This document shows positions 8,451-17,083 of a stretch of 64,000 nt of DNA, piece by piece; positions within the stretch are counted from its first letter, which is position 1; each line of letters begins with the position of its first letter. The stretch is taken from contig NZ_JAUTBL010000002.1 of NCBI RefSeq assembly GCF_030819275.1, positions 312,501 through 376,500 on the forward strand, written 5' to 3'. Source of the stretch: Agrobacterium larrymoorei (GTDB lineage Bacteria; Pseudomonadota; Alphaproteobacteria; Rhizobiales; Rhizobiaceae). The notes under the pieces were generated by a model. The model made no database searches. It worked only from the letters and a program-made list of their open reading frames with translations, and was not told where the DNA came from. The translations under genes and the position numbers were made by a program.

Positions 8451-9398
8451 ATGCAACCCATGGATCTTCGTGGCTTGAGCCCCGCACCCGTCACCGCTTT
8501 CACCCGTGACGGCGAAGTGGATTACGCGGCCAATGCAAAAATCGCCAAGTGGTTGGCCTCGATGGAGGGCGTGAAGAGCCTCGTCATCCTCGGTCATGCA
8601 GGCGAGGGCACTTTCCTGACGGAAGACGAACGTCTCGAACTCATCCGTGTTTATGTCGAAGCTGTCGGCGGTGAGATACCGATCATCGCCGGTATCACCG
8701 GTGAGGGCACACGTGTTGCCGCAGCGGAAGCCAAGAAGTGCAAGGCTGCCGGTGCCACCGGCGCACTCGTCTATCCCAACCATGGTTGGCTGCGTTTCGG
8801 TTTCCAGAAGGGTGCACCGCAGGATCGCTACAAGGCGATCTGGGAAGAATCGGGTCTTCAGGAAATCCTCTTCCAGTATCCGGATGTGACGAAGGCTTCT
8901 TACGATCTCGATACGCAGCTCACCATTGCTACACAGCCTGGCGTTGTCGCCACCAAGAACGGCGTGCGCAACATGAAGCGCTGGTATGTCGAAATTCCTG
9001 AACTCAAGAAGGCCAATCCGAACCTGCAGGTTTTGAGCTGCCATGACGAATGGCTGTTGCCGACCATGTTTGACGTCGATGGCCTTCTCGTCGGCTATGG
9101 CAATATTGCGCCGGAACTCCTGGTCGAGCTGATCAAGGCTGGCAAGGCCCAGGATTATCCGAAGGCCCGCCAGATTTTCGAGCGGCTGCTCCCGGTAACG
9201 CGCGCTGTCTACCATCGCGGTTCTCACATGGAAGGTACGGTCGCCTTGAAGCTCGGTCTCGTGCATCGTGGCATTCTCGATCACGCGACGATCCGCGAGC
9301 CGCTGAAGAACCTCGGTGAAAAGGCGGAGCAGGAAATCTTCGCCGCCTTCGAGGCTGCGGGGATCGGCCCTGTCGAGCATCTTCTCGCCGCCGAATGA
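8451..9398 (+). CDS. DHDPS/N-acetylneuraminate lyase-family aldolase or dehydratase
   Basis: A 315-residue cytoplasmic TIM-barrel enzyme. GHAGEG (48-53) replaces the usual GxTGE pyruvate-binding loop. Y143 in QYPDVTKAS and K169 in VVATKNG align with the catalytic Tyr and Schiff-base Lys of the DapA family. AAGGAGG lies 9 bases before the ATG. Its partners are a LacI repressor and a downstream MFS importer, so the role is probably breakdown of an imported sugar acid or related 2-oxo acid rather than lysine synthesis. It does not read like the well-known rhizobial KdgD, so the reaction is left open. Confidence 0.75.
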   Translation: MQPMDLRGLSPAPVTAFTRDGEVDYAANAKIAKWLASMEGVKSLVILGHAGEGTFLTEDERLELIRVYVEAVGGEIPIIAGITGEGTRVAAAEAKKCKAAGATGALVYPNHGWLRFGFQKGAPQDRYKAIWEESGLQEILFQYPDVTKASYDLDTQLTIATQPGVVATKNGVRNMKRWYVEIPELKKANPNLQVLSCHDEWLLPTMFDVDGLLVGYGNIAPELLVELIKAGKAQDYPKARQIFERLLPVTRAVYHRGSHMEGTVALKLGLVHRGILDHATIREPLKNLGEKAEQEIFAAFEAAGIGPVEHLLAAE

Positions 9399-9404
9399 TC
9401 GTCG

Positions 9405-9440
9405 TGCCGTCTCGGCCCCTTGCCGAGACGGCAGCTTTTT
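9405..9440 (+). terminator. Intrinsic terminator after the aldolase gene
   Basis: A 12-bp perfect stem, TGCCGTCTCGGC with GCCGAGACGGCA, is followed by GCTTTTT. A second perfect 9-bp hairpin (9441-9466, AGCCGGATG/CATCCGGCT) follows at once, without a T run. Together they probably lower read-through into the MFS gene. Confidence 0.8.
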
Positions 9441-9573
9441 AGCCGGATGCAACAGCCCATCCGGCTCTGCTCCAATTTATTGATGTCTGGCAGGAGCGGC
9501 TTAACAAAAGAAGCAGAAGCGTAGAAACAAGGTTCGTCGTCGGGAGAGAGCGGCGATGGGTGAGGAGGAACTC

Positions 9574-10959
9574 ATGAACGTCATGCAGCTCGTGAAGGGC
9601 ACTACAAAGGTCCTTGCAGATCCGCAGGCCGATATCAGCGCCAGGCTGGAGCGGCTTCCGATTACCAGAGAAGTCTTCTGGGCGCGCAACATCGTCGGGG
9701 CGGCAACGTTTTTCGACGGCTATACGGTGATTGCGATTGCCTATGCCATGCCCGTTCTCGTGCGCGAATGGGGGCTTACCCCGGCCCAGACAGGCATGAT
9801 CCTGTCGATGGGATATCTCGGTCAGCTCATTGGCGCGATCCTGTTTGGCTGGCTTGCTGAAAAGGTCGGGCGCCTGAAGGTGCTGCTCTTCACCATCCTT
9901 CTTTTCGTCAGCATGGATGTGGCCTGCCTCTTCGCCGCCGGTGCCGGCATGATGATGGCCTTCCGCTTTATGCAGGGGATTGGAACCGGCGGCGAAGTGC
10001 CAGTTGCCAGCGCCTACATCAACGAGCTGATTGGCTCGAAAGGACGCGGCCGCTTCTTCCTGCTCTACGAAGTCATGTTCCTGCTCGGTCTCGTGGGCGC
10101 CGGTATGATCGGTTACTTCATGGTGCCGGTCTATGGCTGGAAAGCCATGTTCGTGGTCGGTCTGGTCCCCGCCATCCTGATGATCCCGCTGCGTTGGTTC
10201 CTGAAGGAATCGCCCCGCTGGCTTGCCGCCAATGGCCGTTATGACGAGGCCGACGCCATCGTCTCTCGCATGGAGGAAAGTGCGCGCGCATCCGGCAAAG
10301 CGCTTCCAGAGCCGCGTGTCGTGGCAACGCCTGTAAGACGCAAGTCTGACTGGAAAGAACTGTTTCAGGGCATCTATCTGAAGCGGACGCTCTCGATCTG
10401 GGCGATGTGGTTCTGCGCCTATATGGTGGCAAACGGAACGATCACCTGGTTGCCGACGCTCTATCGCCAGACCTTCAACCTGCCCCTCGAAACCAGCATT
10501 CTCTATGGCTTCATGACCTCTGCCGCAGGCGTCGTCGCGGCTGTCATTTGCGCGCTTCTGATTGATAAGGTCGGCCGCAAACGCTGGTATGCTGGCGCCT
10601 TGCTTCTTGCTCCGGTACCGCTTGTCATTCTCGCATGGCTTGGCGCGACCTCGCCATTGCAGGTACTGATCCTGGCGGGTCTCGCCTACGCCATCGTGCA
10701 GACGGTCACTTTCTCGCTCTACCTCTATTCGGCGGAAATCTACCCGACCCGTATGCGTGCAATCGGTACCGGCACGGGTAGTGCCTGGCTGCGTCTCGGC
10801 TCTTCCGCTGGCCCGATGCTTGTCGGCTTCGTCATGTCGTCCTTTGGTATCCAATATGTCTTCGCCACATTCGCCGTCATCCTGATCATTGGCGCCATCG
10901 TGACGATGCTGTTTGCGGTGGAGACCAAGGGCAAGGTTCTCGAGGAACTGTCGCCATAA
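9574..10959 (+). CDS. MFS importer, metabolite:H+ symporter type
   Basis: About 461 residues with 12 membrane segments. The motif between TM2 and TM3 is GWLAEKVGRLKV, the TM4-5 region FMQGIGTGGEVPVASAYINE, and the TM6-7 loop carries PRWLAANGR, as in sugar-acid and aromatic-acid transporters (SP/AAHS-like). The second-half repeat motif is DKVGRKRW. I start at 9574, where AGGAGG ends 5 bases before the ATG; an in-frame ATG at 9556 is also possible. The gene follows the DHDPS-family enzyme and probably imports its substrate under the same LacI repressor. Confidence 0.8.
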   Translation: MNVMQLVKGTTKVLADPQADISARLERLPITREVFWARNIVGAATFFDGYTVIAIAYAMPVLVREWGLTPAQTGMILSMGYLGQLIGAILFGWLAEKVGRLKVLLFTILLFVSMDVACLFAAGAGMMMAFRFMQGIGTGGEVPVASAYINELIGSKGRGRFFLLYEVMFLLGLVGAGMIGYFMVPVYGWKAMFVVGLVPAILMIPLRWFLKESPRWLAANGRYDEADAIVSRMEESARASGKALPEPRVVATPVRRKSDWKELFQGIYLKRTLSIWAMWFCAYMVANGTITWLPTLYRQTFNLPLETSILYGFMTSAAGVVAAVICALLIDKVGRKRWYAGALLLAPVPLVILAWLGATSPLQVLILAGLAYAIVQTVTFSLYLYSAEIYPTRMRAIGTGTGSAWLRLGSSAGPMLVGFVMSSFGIQYVFATFAVILIIGAIVTMLFAVETKGKVLEELSP

Positions 10960-10983
10960 GACGCTTCCTCAATCTGACGACGC

Positions 10984-11016
10984 AAAAAAGCCGGGATCGA
11001 CGTCCCGGCTTTTTTC
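10984..11016. terminator. Bidirectional intrinsic terminator
   Basis: AAAAAAGCCGGGA pairs with TCCCGGCTTTTTT around a 6-base loop, between the convergent MFS importer and pgi. Confidence 0.9.
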
Positions 11017-11032
11017 GTGATGGATCAGGCCC

Positions 11033-12661
11033 TTAAGCCGACACCAGCCCTGCCAGCGCCTTGACCAATCCTTGCGTCGAGCTGTCGTGACCAGCCGCAC
11101 TTTCCTTGCCTTCCACCACGGGCAGAAGGCCGGTTGCCAGTTCCTTGCCGAGTTCCACACCCCACTGGTCGAAGGAGTTGATGCGGAAGAGCACGCCTTC
11201 GACGAAGACGCGGTGTTCGTAAAGTGCGATCAGGCGGCCGAGTGCGAAAGGCGTCAGCTTGTCGTAGACGAAGGTGATCGATGGGCGGTTGCCGGTGAAG
11301 ACGCGGTGCGGCGCGATGAAATCAGCCTTCTTGTCGTCCATGCCCTTGGAGGTAAGCTGTGCTTTGGCTTCCGCCAGCGTACGGCCTTTCATCAGTGCTT
11401 CGGACTGGGCAAGGCAATTGGCGATCAGCAATTGGTGCTGGTGGCGCAGTTCCTTCTCGAAGCCGTTGGCGGCGATCATGAACTCGGCAGGGATGATGCT
11501 CGTGCCCTGATGGATCAGCTGGTAGAAGGCGTGCTGTCCGTTGGTGCCGGGCTCGCCCCAGACCACCGGGCCGGATTGGCCGTCTACCGGAGTGCCATCG
11601 ATGGTCACACCCTTGCCATTCGATTCCATGTCGAGCTGCTGCAGATAGGCCGGGAAGCGCGACAGCCGCTGGTCATAGGGCAGGATCGCGCGCGTCGGAT
11701 AGTTCAACACATTGCGATGATAAAAGCCGATGAGGCCGAGCAGCATCGGCAGGTTCTGGCGGAACGGCGCCTCGCGGAAATGCTTGTCCATCGCATGCGC
11801 GCCGTCGAGAAACTCGCCGAATTTTTCGGGGCCGATAGCGATCATCAGCGGCAGGCCGATGGCGGACCAGATGGAGTAACGTCCGCCAACCCAGTCCCAG
11901 AAACCGAAAATGCGGTCGCTGTCGATACCGAAGGCGGCGACCTTGTCGAGCGCGGTGGAAACCGCGCAGAAGTGATGCTTGACGGCCTCTTCACCCAGCG
12001 CATCGGCGATGAACTTGCGGGCAGTCGCCGCGTTCGTCATCGTCTCGATGGTGGTGAAGGTCTTGGAGGCGACGATGAAGAGCGACGTTTCCGGGTCGAT
12101 CAGCTTCAGCGTGTCGGCAATGTGAGCGCCATCGATGTTGGAGACGAAGTGGGAGCGCGGGCCGTCATGGAAAGGCGCGAGCGCCAGCGTCGCCATAACC
12201 GGGCCGAGATCCGAGCCGCCAATGCCGATATTGATGACGTCGGTGATTTTCTTGCCGGTTGCGCCTTTGAGCGAGCCGGAGCGGATCGCATCGGCAAACG
12301 TGCCCATGGCGGAAAGAACGCCGTTCACATCCGGCATCACGTCCTTGCCGTCCACAAGAACGGGCTTGTTCGAACGGTTGCGAAGAGCGGTGTGGAGGAC
12401 AGCGCGCCCTTCAGTAAAGTTGATCTCTTTGCCGGAGAACATCTCTTCGCGCTTTTGGGCAACGCCGCCTTCGGCTGCGAGCTTTTCCAAAAGTGCCAGA
12501 ATGTCGTCATTCACGGCGCATTTGGAGTAATCCATCAAAAGGTCGTCGAAGCGGGCGCTGAAGCGTTCGAAGCGCTCACCATCCGCAGCAAAGGCGGCTC
12601 GAATGTCCGTGGCGTTGGTGCTGGCGGCTGTGGATTTCAGGGTCTCGACAATGGCCTGCAT
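11033..12661 (-). CDS. pgi: Glucose-6-phosphate isomerase
   Basis: A 542-residue cytoplasmic enzyme interconverting glucose 6-phosphate and fructose 6-phosphate. Clear family motifs are [15 protein letters not shown] (phosphate-binding loop), [30 protein letters not shown] and [18 protein letters not shown], which holds catalytic Glu and His residues. Length is normal for the long bacterial PGI type. The gene stands alone between two terminators or gaps. Identification is secure. Confidence 0.97.
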   Translation of the reverse strand: MQAIVETLKSTAASTNATDIRAAFAADGERFERFSARFDDLLMDYSKCAVNDDILALLEKLAAEGGVAQKREEMFSGKEINFTEGRAVLHTALRNRSNKPVLVDGKDVMPDVNGVLSAMGTFADAIRSGSLKGATGKKITDVINIGIGGSDLGPVMATLALAPFHDGPRSHFVSNIDGAHIADTLKLIDPETSLFIVASKTFTTIETMTNAATARKFIADALGEEAVKHHFCAVSTALDKVAAFGIDSDRIFGFWDWVGGRYSIWSAIGLPLMIAIGPEKFGEFLDGAHAMDKHFREAPFRQNLPMLLGLIGFYHRNVLNYPTRAILPYDQRLSRFPAYLQQLDMESNGKGVTIDGTPVDGQSGPVVWGEPGTNGQHAFYQLIHQGTSIIPAEFMIAANGFEKELRHQHQLLIANCLAQSEALMKGRTLAEAKAQLTSKGMDDKKADFIAPHRVFTGNRPSITFVYDKLTPFALGRLIALYEHRVFVEGVLFRINSFDQWGVELGKELATGLLPVVEGKESAAGHDSSTQGLVKALAGLVSA

Positions 12662-12759
12662 GGAAAGCTCCTCATGCTCCGTGGAAGGATGAGGAAACTA
12701 TTCTCTTTCATCGGGCCAAATCAAGGCGTGTTCGGCTGAATTATTCCAAACGACGCCAA

Positions 12760-14472
12760 TCAGTTAGCCAGCTTTCTCAGTTCGCGGCGCAGGATCTTGC
12801 CGACATTGGTCTTCGGCATTTCGGCGATGAACTCGATATGCTTCGGCCGCTTATAGTTGGTCAGCCCCTCGGCGCAGAAGGCTTTCAATTCCGCCGCGGT
12901 CAAAGACTGGTCTTTCTTGACCACATAGAGCTTCACGGCTTCGCCGGAATGTTCGTCCGGCACGCCGACAGCGGCGCATTCCTGTACACCCGGATGGGCC
13001 GCCGCCACTTCTTCGATTTCATTCGGATAGACATTGAAGCCGGAGACGAGGATCATGTCCTTCTTGCGGTCGACGATCTTGGTGAAGCCGCGTTCGTCCA
13101 TCACACCCATGTCGCCGGAGCGGAAGAAGCCATCAGGTGTCATCACCTTGGCGGTCTCGTCCGGACGCTGCCAGTAGCCCGCCATCACCTGCGGACCGCG
13201 GATGCAGATTTCGCCCACTTCTCCAATCGGCAGGCTGTTGCCGTCATCGTCGCGAATGTCGATGTCGGTGGATGAAACGGGAAGACCAATGGTGCCGCTG
13301 AAGCCGTTTTGATCGAGGCAGTTCACCGTGGCGACCGGCGAGGTCTCCGAAAGGCCGTACCCTTCGCTGATCGCGGTGCCGGTAATCGAGAACCAGCGTT
13401 CGGCAACCGGGCGCTGCACCGCCATGCCGCCGCCGAGGACGAGAACCAGCGAGGAAAAATCGATCTTGCGGAAATCCTCATTGTTCATCAAAGCGTTGAA
13501 CAGCGTGTTGATGCCCGGGAAGACATGGGCTTTGTAGCCCGACAATTCCTTGACGAAGCCGGGAATATCGCGGGGATTGGCAATCAACAGGTTGTGACCA
13601 CCAAGTGCAATGCCCATCAGCGAATTTACCGTCAGCGCAAAGATATGATAGAGCGGCAGGGCGCAGACGAAATTCAACACCTCGGGGCGGTTCTTGCGGG
13701 CAAAGACCGGCTCCATCCAAAGCGCGATCTGCGCCTTGTTGGCCAGAAGATTGGCGTGCGTGAGAACAGCGCCTTTGGAAATGCCCGTCGTGCCGCCGGT
13801 ATATTGCAGAAAGGCGATATCGCTGCGGGTCAGATTGACGGGTTTCAGCGTCGTGTCGCGCGCCTGTTTCAGAACCGTCTTGTAGCTGATGGCCTGTGGA
13901 AGCGCATAAGGAGGAACGAGCTTCTTGACCTTGCGCACCACGAGGTTGACGATGTGACCCTTGAAGCCCAACAGGTCGCCCATGGTCGCGACGATCACGT
14001 GTTTCACATCGGTTTTCGGCAGCGCCTGTTGCACGACATGGGCGAAGTTTTCCAGAACGAATAACGCTTTCGCACCGGAATCCTTCAGCTGATGTTCGAG
14101 CTCACGCGGGGTATAGAGCGGATTGACATTCACCACCGTCAGGCCGGCGCGCAGGATCGCGTAAGTGGCGACAGGGTTCTGCAGAATATTCGGCATCATC
14201 ACCGCGACGCGATCGCCCTTTTGCAGGCCGATGCTCTGCAGCCAGCCACCAATGGCGCGTGTCTGTTCTTCAAGTTCGCGATAGGTGATGGATTTTCCCA
14301 TACTGGAAAAAGCCTTGCGATCGGCAAACGTCTTGCAGCTTCGTTCCAAAAGTTCGGCAAGCGAGGTGTAGCCGAGATCGGGCAATTCCGCCGGTATGCC
14401 TTGCGGGTAAGATGCGAGCCATGGCCGCTGCACGGCTCGAGGCTCCTGACGAATCGCAGTGGTATCGCTCAT
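12760..14472 (-). CDS. fadD: Long-chain fatty-acid-CoA ligase
   Basis: 570 residues. The AMP/ATP-binding loop is YTGGTTGISKGAVLTH, the GYGLSETSP motif follows, and the hinge and C-terminal domain carry RSGDMGVMDERGF and a late Lys-containing TNVGKILRRELR that bears the catalytic lysine. It activates fatty acids to acyl-CoA at the inner membrane for beta-oxidation. The start is MSDTTAI at 14472, with GGGAGG 6 bases upstream. A motif sharing ACGTTTACG with the nitronate monooxygenase upstream region lies 150 bp before the start, which hints at fatty or branched-acid responsive control. Confidence 0.92.
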   Translation of the reverse strand: MSDTTAIRQEPRAVQRPWLASYPQGIPAELPDLGYTSLAELLERSCKTFADRKAFSSMGKSITYRELEEQTRAIGGWLQSIGLQKGDRVAVMMPNILQNPVATYAILRAGLTVVNVNPLYTPRELEHQLKDSGAKALFVLENFAHVVQQALPKTDVKHVIVATMGDLLGFKGHIVNLVVRKVKKLVPPYALPQAISYKTVLKQARDTTLKPVNLTRSDIAFLQYTGGTTGISKGAVLTHANLLANKAQIALWMEPVFARKNRPEVLNFVCALPLYHIFALTVNSLMGIALGGHNLLIANPRDIPGFVKELSGYKAHVFPGINTLFNALMNNEDFRKIDFSSLVLVLGGGMAVQRPVAERWFSITGTAISEGYGLSETSPVATVNCLDQNGFSGTIGLPVSSTDIDIRDDDGNSLPIGEVGEICIRGPQVMAGYWQRPDETAKVMTPDGFFRSGDMGVMDERGFTKIVDRKKDMILVSGFNVYPNEIEEVAAAHPGVQECAAVGVPDEHSGEAVKLYVVKKDQSLTAAELKAFCAEGLTNYKRPKHIEFIAEMPKTNVGKILRRELRKLAN

Positions 14473-14619
14473 TACTTTCCTCCCATTCTGCTCCCCGCAG
14501 TCCTCCTCGGCATCCTTATCAATCTGAAGGGTCCTCATTCATCAGATTGTCTGCCGTCCTCGGTCACGAGGGTAGATGATGCTCCCGAAGTCATCCACTC
14601 ACATCAGCGTAATTAACTC

Positions 14620-14634
14620 TAACGTAAACGTCAA
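14620..14634 (-). promoter_or_regulatory. Possible acyl-catabolism operator upstream of fadD
   Basis: On the fadD strand this reads TTGACGTTTACGTTA. The ACGTTTACG core also occurs before the nitronate monooxygenase (28674-28682). It resembles LiuR (MerR-family) type sites as I remember them; binding is unproved. Confidence 0.3.
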
Positions 14635-14687
14635 CTCTTCTACGTCACCGGCGACATGTCTGGAAATTTGCGTTTTGACTTTAATCC

Positions 14688-14702
14688 TGAATTGCGCAAT
14701 CA
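14688..14702. promoter_or_regulatory. IRO/RirA-type iron motif before fbpC
   Basis: TGA-N9-TCA (TGA 14688-14690, TCA 14700-14702). A -35-like TTGACT lies at 14675-14680 and the motif covers the -10 position. TGA-N9-TCA is the known Rhizobiales iron-responsive (RirA) core. Confidence 0.5.
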
Positions 14703-14732
14703 AGAAACTGACGTCGATGATGGATGTTTTGG

Positions 14733-15794
14733 ATGACAGAGGTTGCAGCGCTACAACTGGGCGGCATAGGCAAGGTCTTTGCCGGCGTGCCGGTTTTGAA
14801 AGATATCGATCTTTCGGTGTCGAAGGGTGAGATTATCTGCCTTGTCGGGCGCTCCGGCTGCGGCAAGTCCACGCTGCTGCGCATCATTGCCGGTGTCGAG
14901 ATGCCGGACGCGGGCACTGTGCGCATGAATGGCACCGAGATTGCCGGCCCTTCTCTTTTCGTCGAACCGGAAAAGCGCCGCATCGGCTTTGTGTTTCAGG
15001 ATTATGCGCTGTTTCCCCATCTGACCGTCGAACAGAATGTAGCCTTCGGGTTGAAGGGAATGCCGCGGAAAGACGCGCGTGCTCGCACCACCGAGATGCT
15101 GGAGCATGTCCGACTGTCGGATCTTGCCACCCGCTATCCGCACACGCTATCCGGCGGCGAGCAGCAGCGTGTCGCGCTTGCCCGCGCCTTGGCCCCGAAG
15201 CCTGAAATTCTGCTGATGGATGAGCCCTTCTCGAATCTTGATCGCGGCCTGCGCGACAGCGTGCGGGAAGAAACGATTGGCCTGTTGCGCGCTCTTCAGA
15301 CGACCGCGATCATGGTGACGCACGATCCGGAAGAGGCACTTTCTGCTGGCGACCGCGTCGTTCTCATGCAGTCCGGCCACATCGTCCAGTCGGGGACGGG
15401 CTATGATCTGCATGACCGTCCCGTCAGCCGCTATGCCGCGGATTTCTTCTGTGCCTTCAACAAGGTGGAAGGGATGGTGAGGAACGGACACGTGGAAACG
15501 CCGATTGGCCGGTTCTCCTACGGCAGCGACTTGCAGGAAGGTGCGCCGGCTCTCGTCTATATCCGTCCGGGCGAAATTCAGGTGCATGGCGCCGGTGTCG
15601 CGTCTCACACCAACCTCTTCCAAGGCCAGGTATCCGGTCGAATGTTCATGGGCGAGATCGAACAACTATCGATCAGCGTTCCTGGCTTGCACCGGGATTT
15701 GCGCGTACGCAGCATGAAACGCACGCCGATCGACGTCAAAGACGTTCATCTTGCGGTCGACCCCAAGCATGTGCTGATCTTTACCCAAGATTGA
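14733..15794 (+). CDS. fbpC: Iron(III) ABC transporter ATP-binding protein
   Basis: 353 residues. Walker A is GRSGCGKST (39-47), the Q-loop segment is FVFQDYALFPHLTV, the ABC signature is LSGGEQQR and Walker B is EILLMDEPFSNLD, followed by a C-terminal regulatory domain as in FbpC/PotA-type ATPases. It powers iron uptake with FbpA and FbpB. Unusually, the ATPase gene comes first, about 145 bp before fbpA, and each has its own TGA-N9-TCA iron motif. An alternative ATG lies 9 bases upstream at 14724; no strong ribosome site separates them. Confidence 0.85.
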   Translation: MTEVAALQLGGIGKVFAGVPVLKDIDLSVSKGEIICLVGRSGCGKSTLLRIIAGVEMPDAGTVRMNGTEIAGPSLFVEPEKRRIGFVFQDYALFPHLTVEQNVAFGLKGMPRKDARARTTEMLEHVRLSDLATRYPHTLSGGEQQRVALARALAPKPEILLMDEPFSNLDRGLRDSVREETIGLLRALQTTAIMVTHDPEEALSAGDRVVLMQSGHIVQSGTGYDLHDRPVSRYAADFFCAFNKVEGMVRNGHVETPIGRFSYGSDLQEGAPALVYIRPGEIQVHGAGVASHTNLFQGQVSGRMFMGEIEQLSISVPGLHRDLRVRSMKRTPIDVKDVHLAVDPKHVLIFTQD

Positions 15795-15875
15795 AATCTG
15801 AAATTTTGTGTCGATAAATCCAGCCATTTTCAACTCAAAGTGATCGTTTCGCTTGATCGACTGTCAAATTAAACT

Positions 15876-15890
15876 TGATTTACATTATCA
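15876..15890. promoter_or_regulatory. IRO/RirA-type iron motif before fbpA
   Basis: TGA-N9-TCA (TGA 15876-15878, TCA 15888-15890) sits in an AT-rich dyad 50 bp before the fbpA start. Its match to the Rhizobiales RirA core suggests repression when iron is plentiful. Confidence 0.6.
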
Positions 15891-15939
15891 TGTATGGTCA
15901 GTGCCCTTCGACATCATTCGAAGTCCGAAGGGGAAAGAG

Positions 15940-16965
15940 ATGGGTTTTTTCAATACCAAAAATATTGCACTTCTGGCTGGCGTCGCCGGAGCGGTTTTTG
16001 CAGGCGCGGCCAATGCTGCGGAAATCAACATCTACACCACCCGTGAGCCGGCGCTCGTTCAGCCATTGCTGGATGCTTTCAGCAAGGAAAGCGGCGTCAA
16101 GGTCAACACGGTCTTCATGAAGGACGGTTTGGCCGAGCGCGTTCTGAGCGAAGGCGCAAGCTCCCCTGCCGACATTCTGATGACGGTGGATGCCGGCAAT
16201 CTCGTCGATCTCGTCGAGAAGGGCGTCACCCAGCCAGTCGAGTCCAAGGTTCTGACCGAGTCCATTCCTGCAGAACTGCGCGACGCGAAGGGCAACTGGT
16301 TCGCGCTGTCCATGCGCGCCCGCGTCCTTTATGCCGCCAAGGATCTCGACGTGACGGCCTTCAACTATGAAGATCTGGCCGATCCGAAGTGGAAGGGCAA
16401 GGTTTGCATTCGCTCCGGCCAGCATCCTTACAATACCGCTCTCTTTGCTGATTACATCGCGCACTACGGTCCAGAAAAGACCGAAGCCTGGCTGAAGGGC
16501 GTGAAGGACAATCTCGCCCGCAAGGCAGGCGGCGGCGACCGTGACGTGGCGAAGGACATCCTCGGCGGCATTTGCGATATCGGTCTTGCGAACTCCTACT
16601 ATGTCGGTCTGATGCGCACCGGCAAGGGTGGCGAAGAGCAGGTGAAGTGGGGCGAGGCGATCAAGGTCGTTCTGCCCACGTTCAAAGATGGTGGCACTCA
16701 GGTGAACATTTCCGGTGCGGCGGTTGCCAAGAACGCGCCGAACAAGGCCGAAGCCGTGAAGCTTCTCGAATACCTCGTCTCCGACGAAGCGCAGAAGATC
16801 TATGCTGAAGCCAATTTCGAATATCCGGTGAAGCCGGGTGCAGCTCTGAACGATGTCGTCGCGTCCTTTGGCACGCTGAAGATCGATCCAAAGCCGCTGA
16901 CGGAAATCGTCTCCTACCGCAAGCAGGCCAGCGAGCTGGCTGATAAGGTCGGCTTCGACAACTAA
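15940..16965 (+). CDS. fbpA: Iron(III) ABC transporter periplasmic binding protein
   Basis: A 341-residue secreted protein. The signal peptide (about residues 1-26, hydrophobic IALLAGVAGAVFAGAANA) ends at AAEINIYTTRE, the standard opening of ferric-binding proteins. VCIRSGQHPYNTALFADYI and GICDIGLANSYYVGLM, with paired tyrosines, resemble the iron-coordinating region of FbpA/FutA proteins. It captures ferric iron in the periplasm and delivers it to FbpB. The start at 15940 is preceded by GGGGAAAGAG. The IRO motif at 15876-15890 points to RirA control. Confidence 0.9.
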   Translation: MGFFNTKNIALLAGVAGAVFAGAANAAEINIYTTREPALVQPLLDAFSKESGVKVNTVFMKDGLAERVLSEGASSPADILMTVDAGNLVDLVEKGVTQPVESKVLTESIPAELRDAKGNWFALSMRARVLYAAKDLDVTAFNYEDLADPKWKGKVCIRSGQHPYNTALFADYIAHYGPEKTEAWLKGVKDNLARKAGGGDRDVAKDILGGICDIGLANSYYVGLMRTGKGGEEQVKWGEAIKVVLPTFKDGGTQVNISGAAVAKNAPNKAEAVKLLEYLVSDEAQKIYAEANFEYPVKPGAALNDVVASFGTLKIDPKPLTEIVSYRKQASELADKVGFDN

Positions 16966-17004
16966 GGCTTTAGCCTCGGATCAGCGGTCCGGCATATGCA
17001 TAAC

Positions 17005-17031
17005 AAGGCGCCCGTTTCACGCGGGCGCCTT
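17005..17031 (+). terminator. Hairpin between fbpA and fbpB
   Basis: A 10-bp perfect stem, AAGGCGCCCG with CGGGCGCCTT, is followed by CACCGTTTT. The poor T run suggests partial termination or mRNA stabilisation, which would keep binding protein above permease levels. Confidence 0.6.
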
Positions 17032-17083
17032 CACCGTTTTCAGTATATCGATATTTCATGCACGATAAGGCTTGAGTAACCGC

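Noticed and set aside
11072..12739. Long 555-residue open frame opposite pgi
   Set aside because: It mirrors the pgi coding strand and has low-complexity His/Arg/Asp-rich translation. pgi itself is certain.
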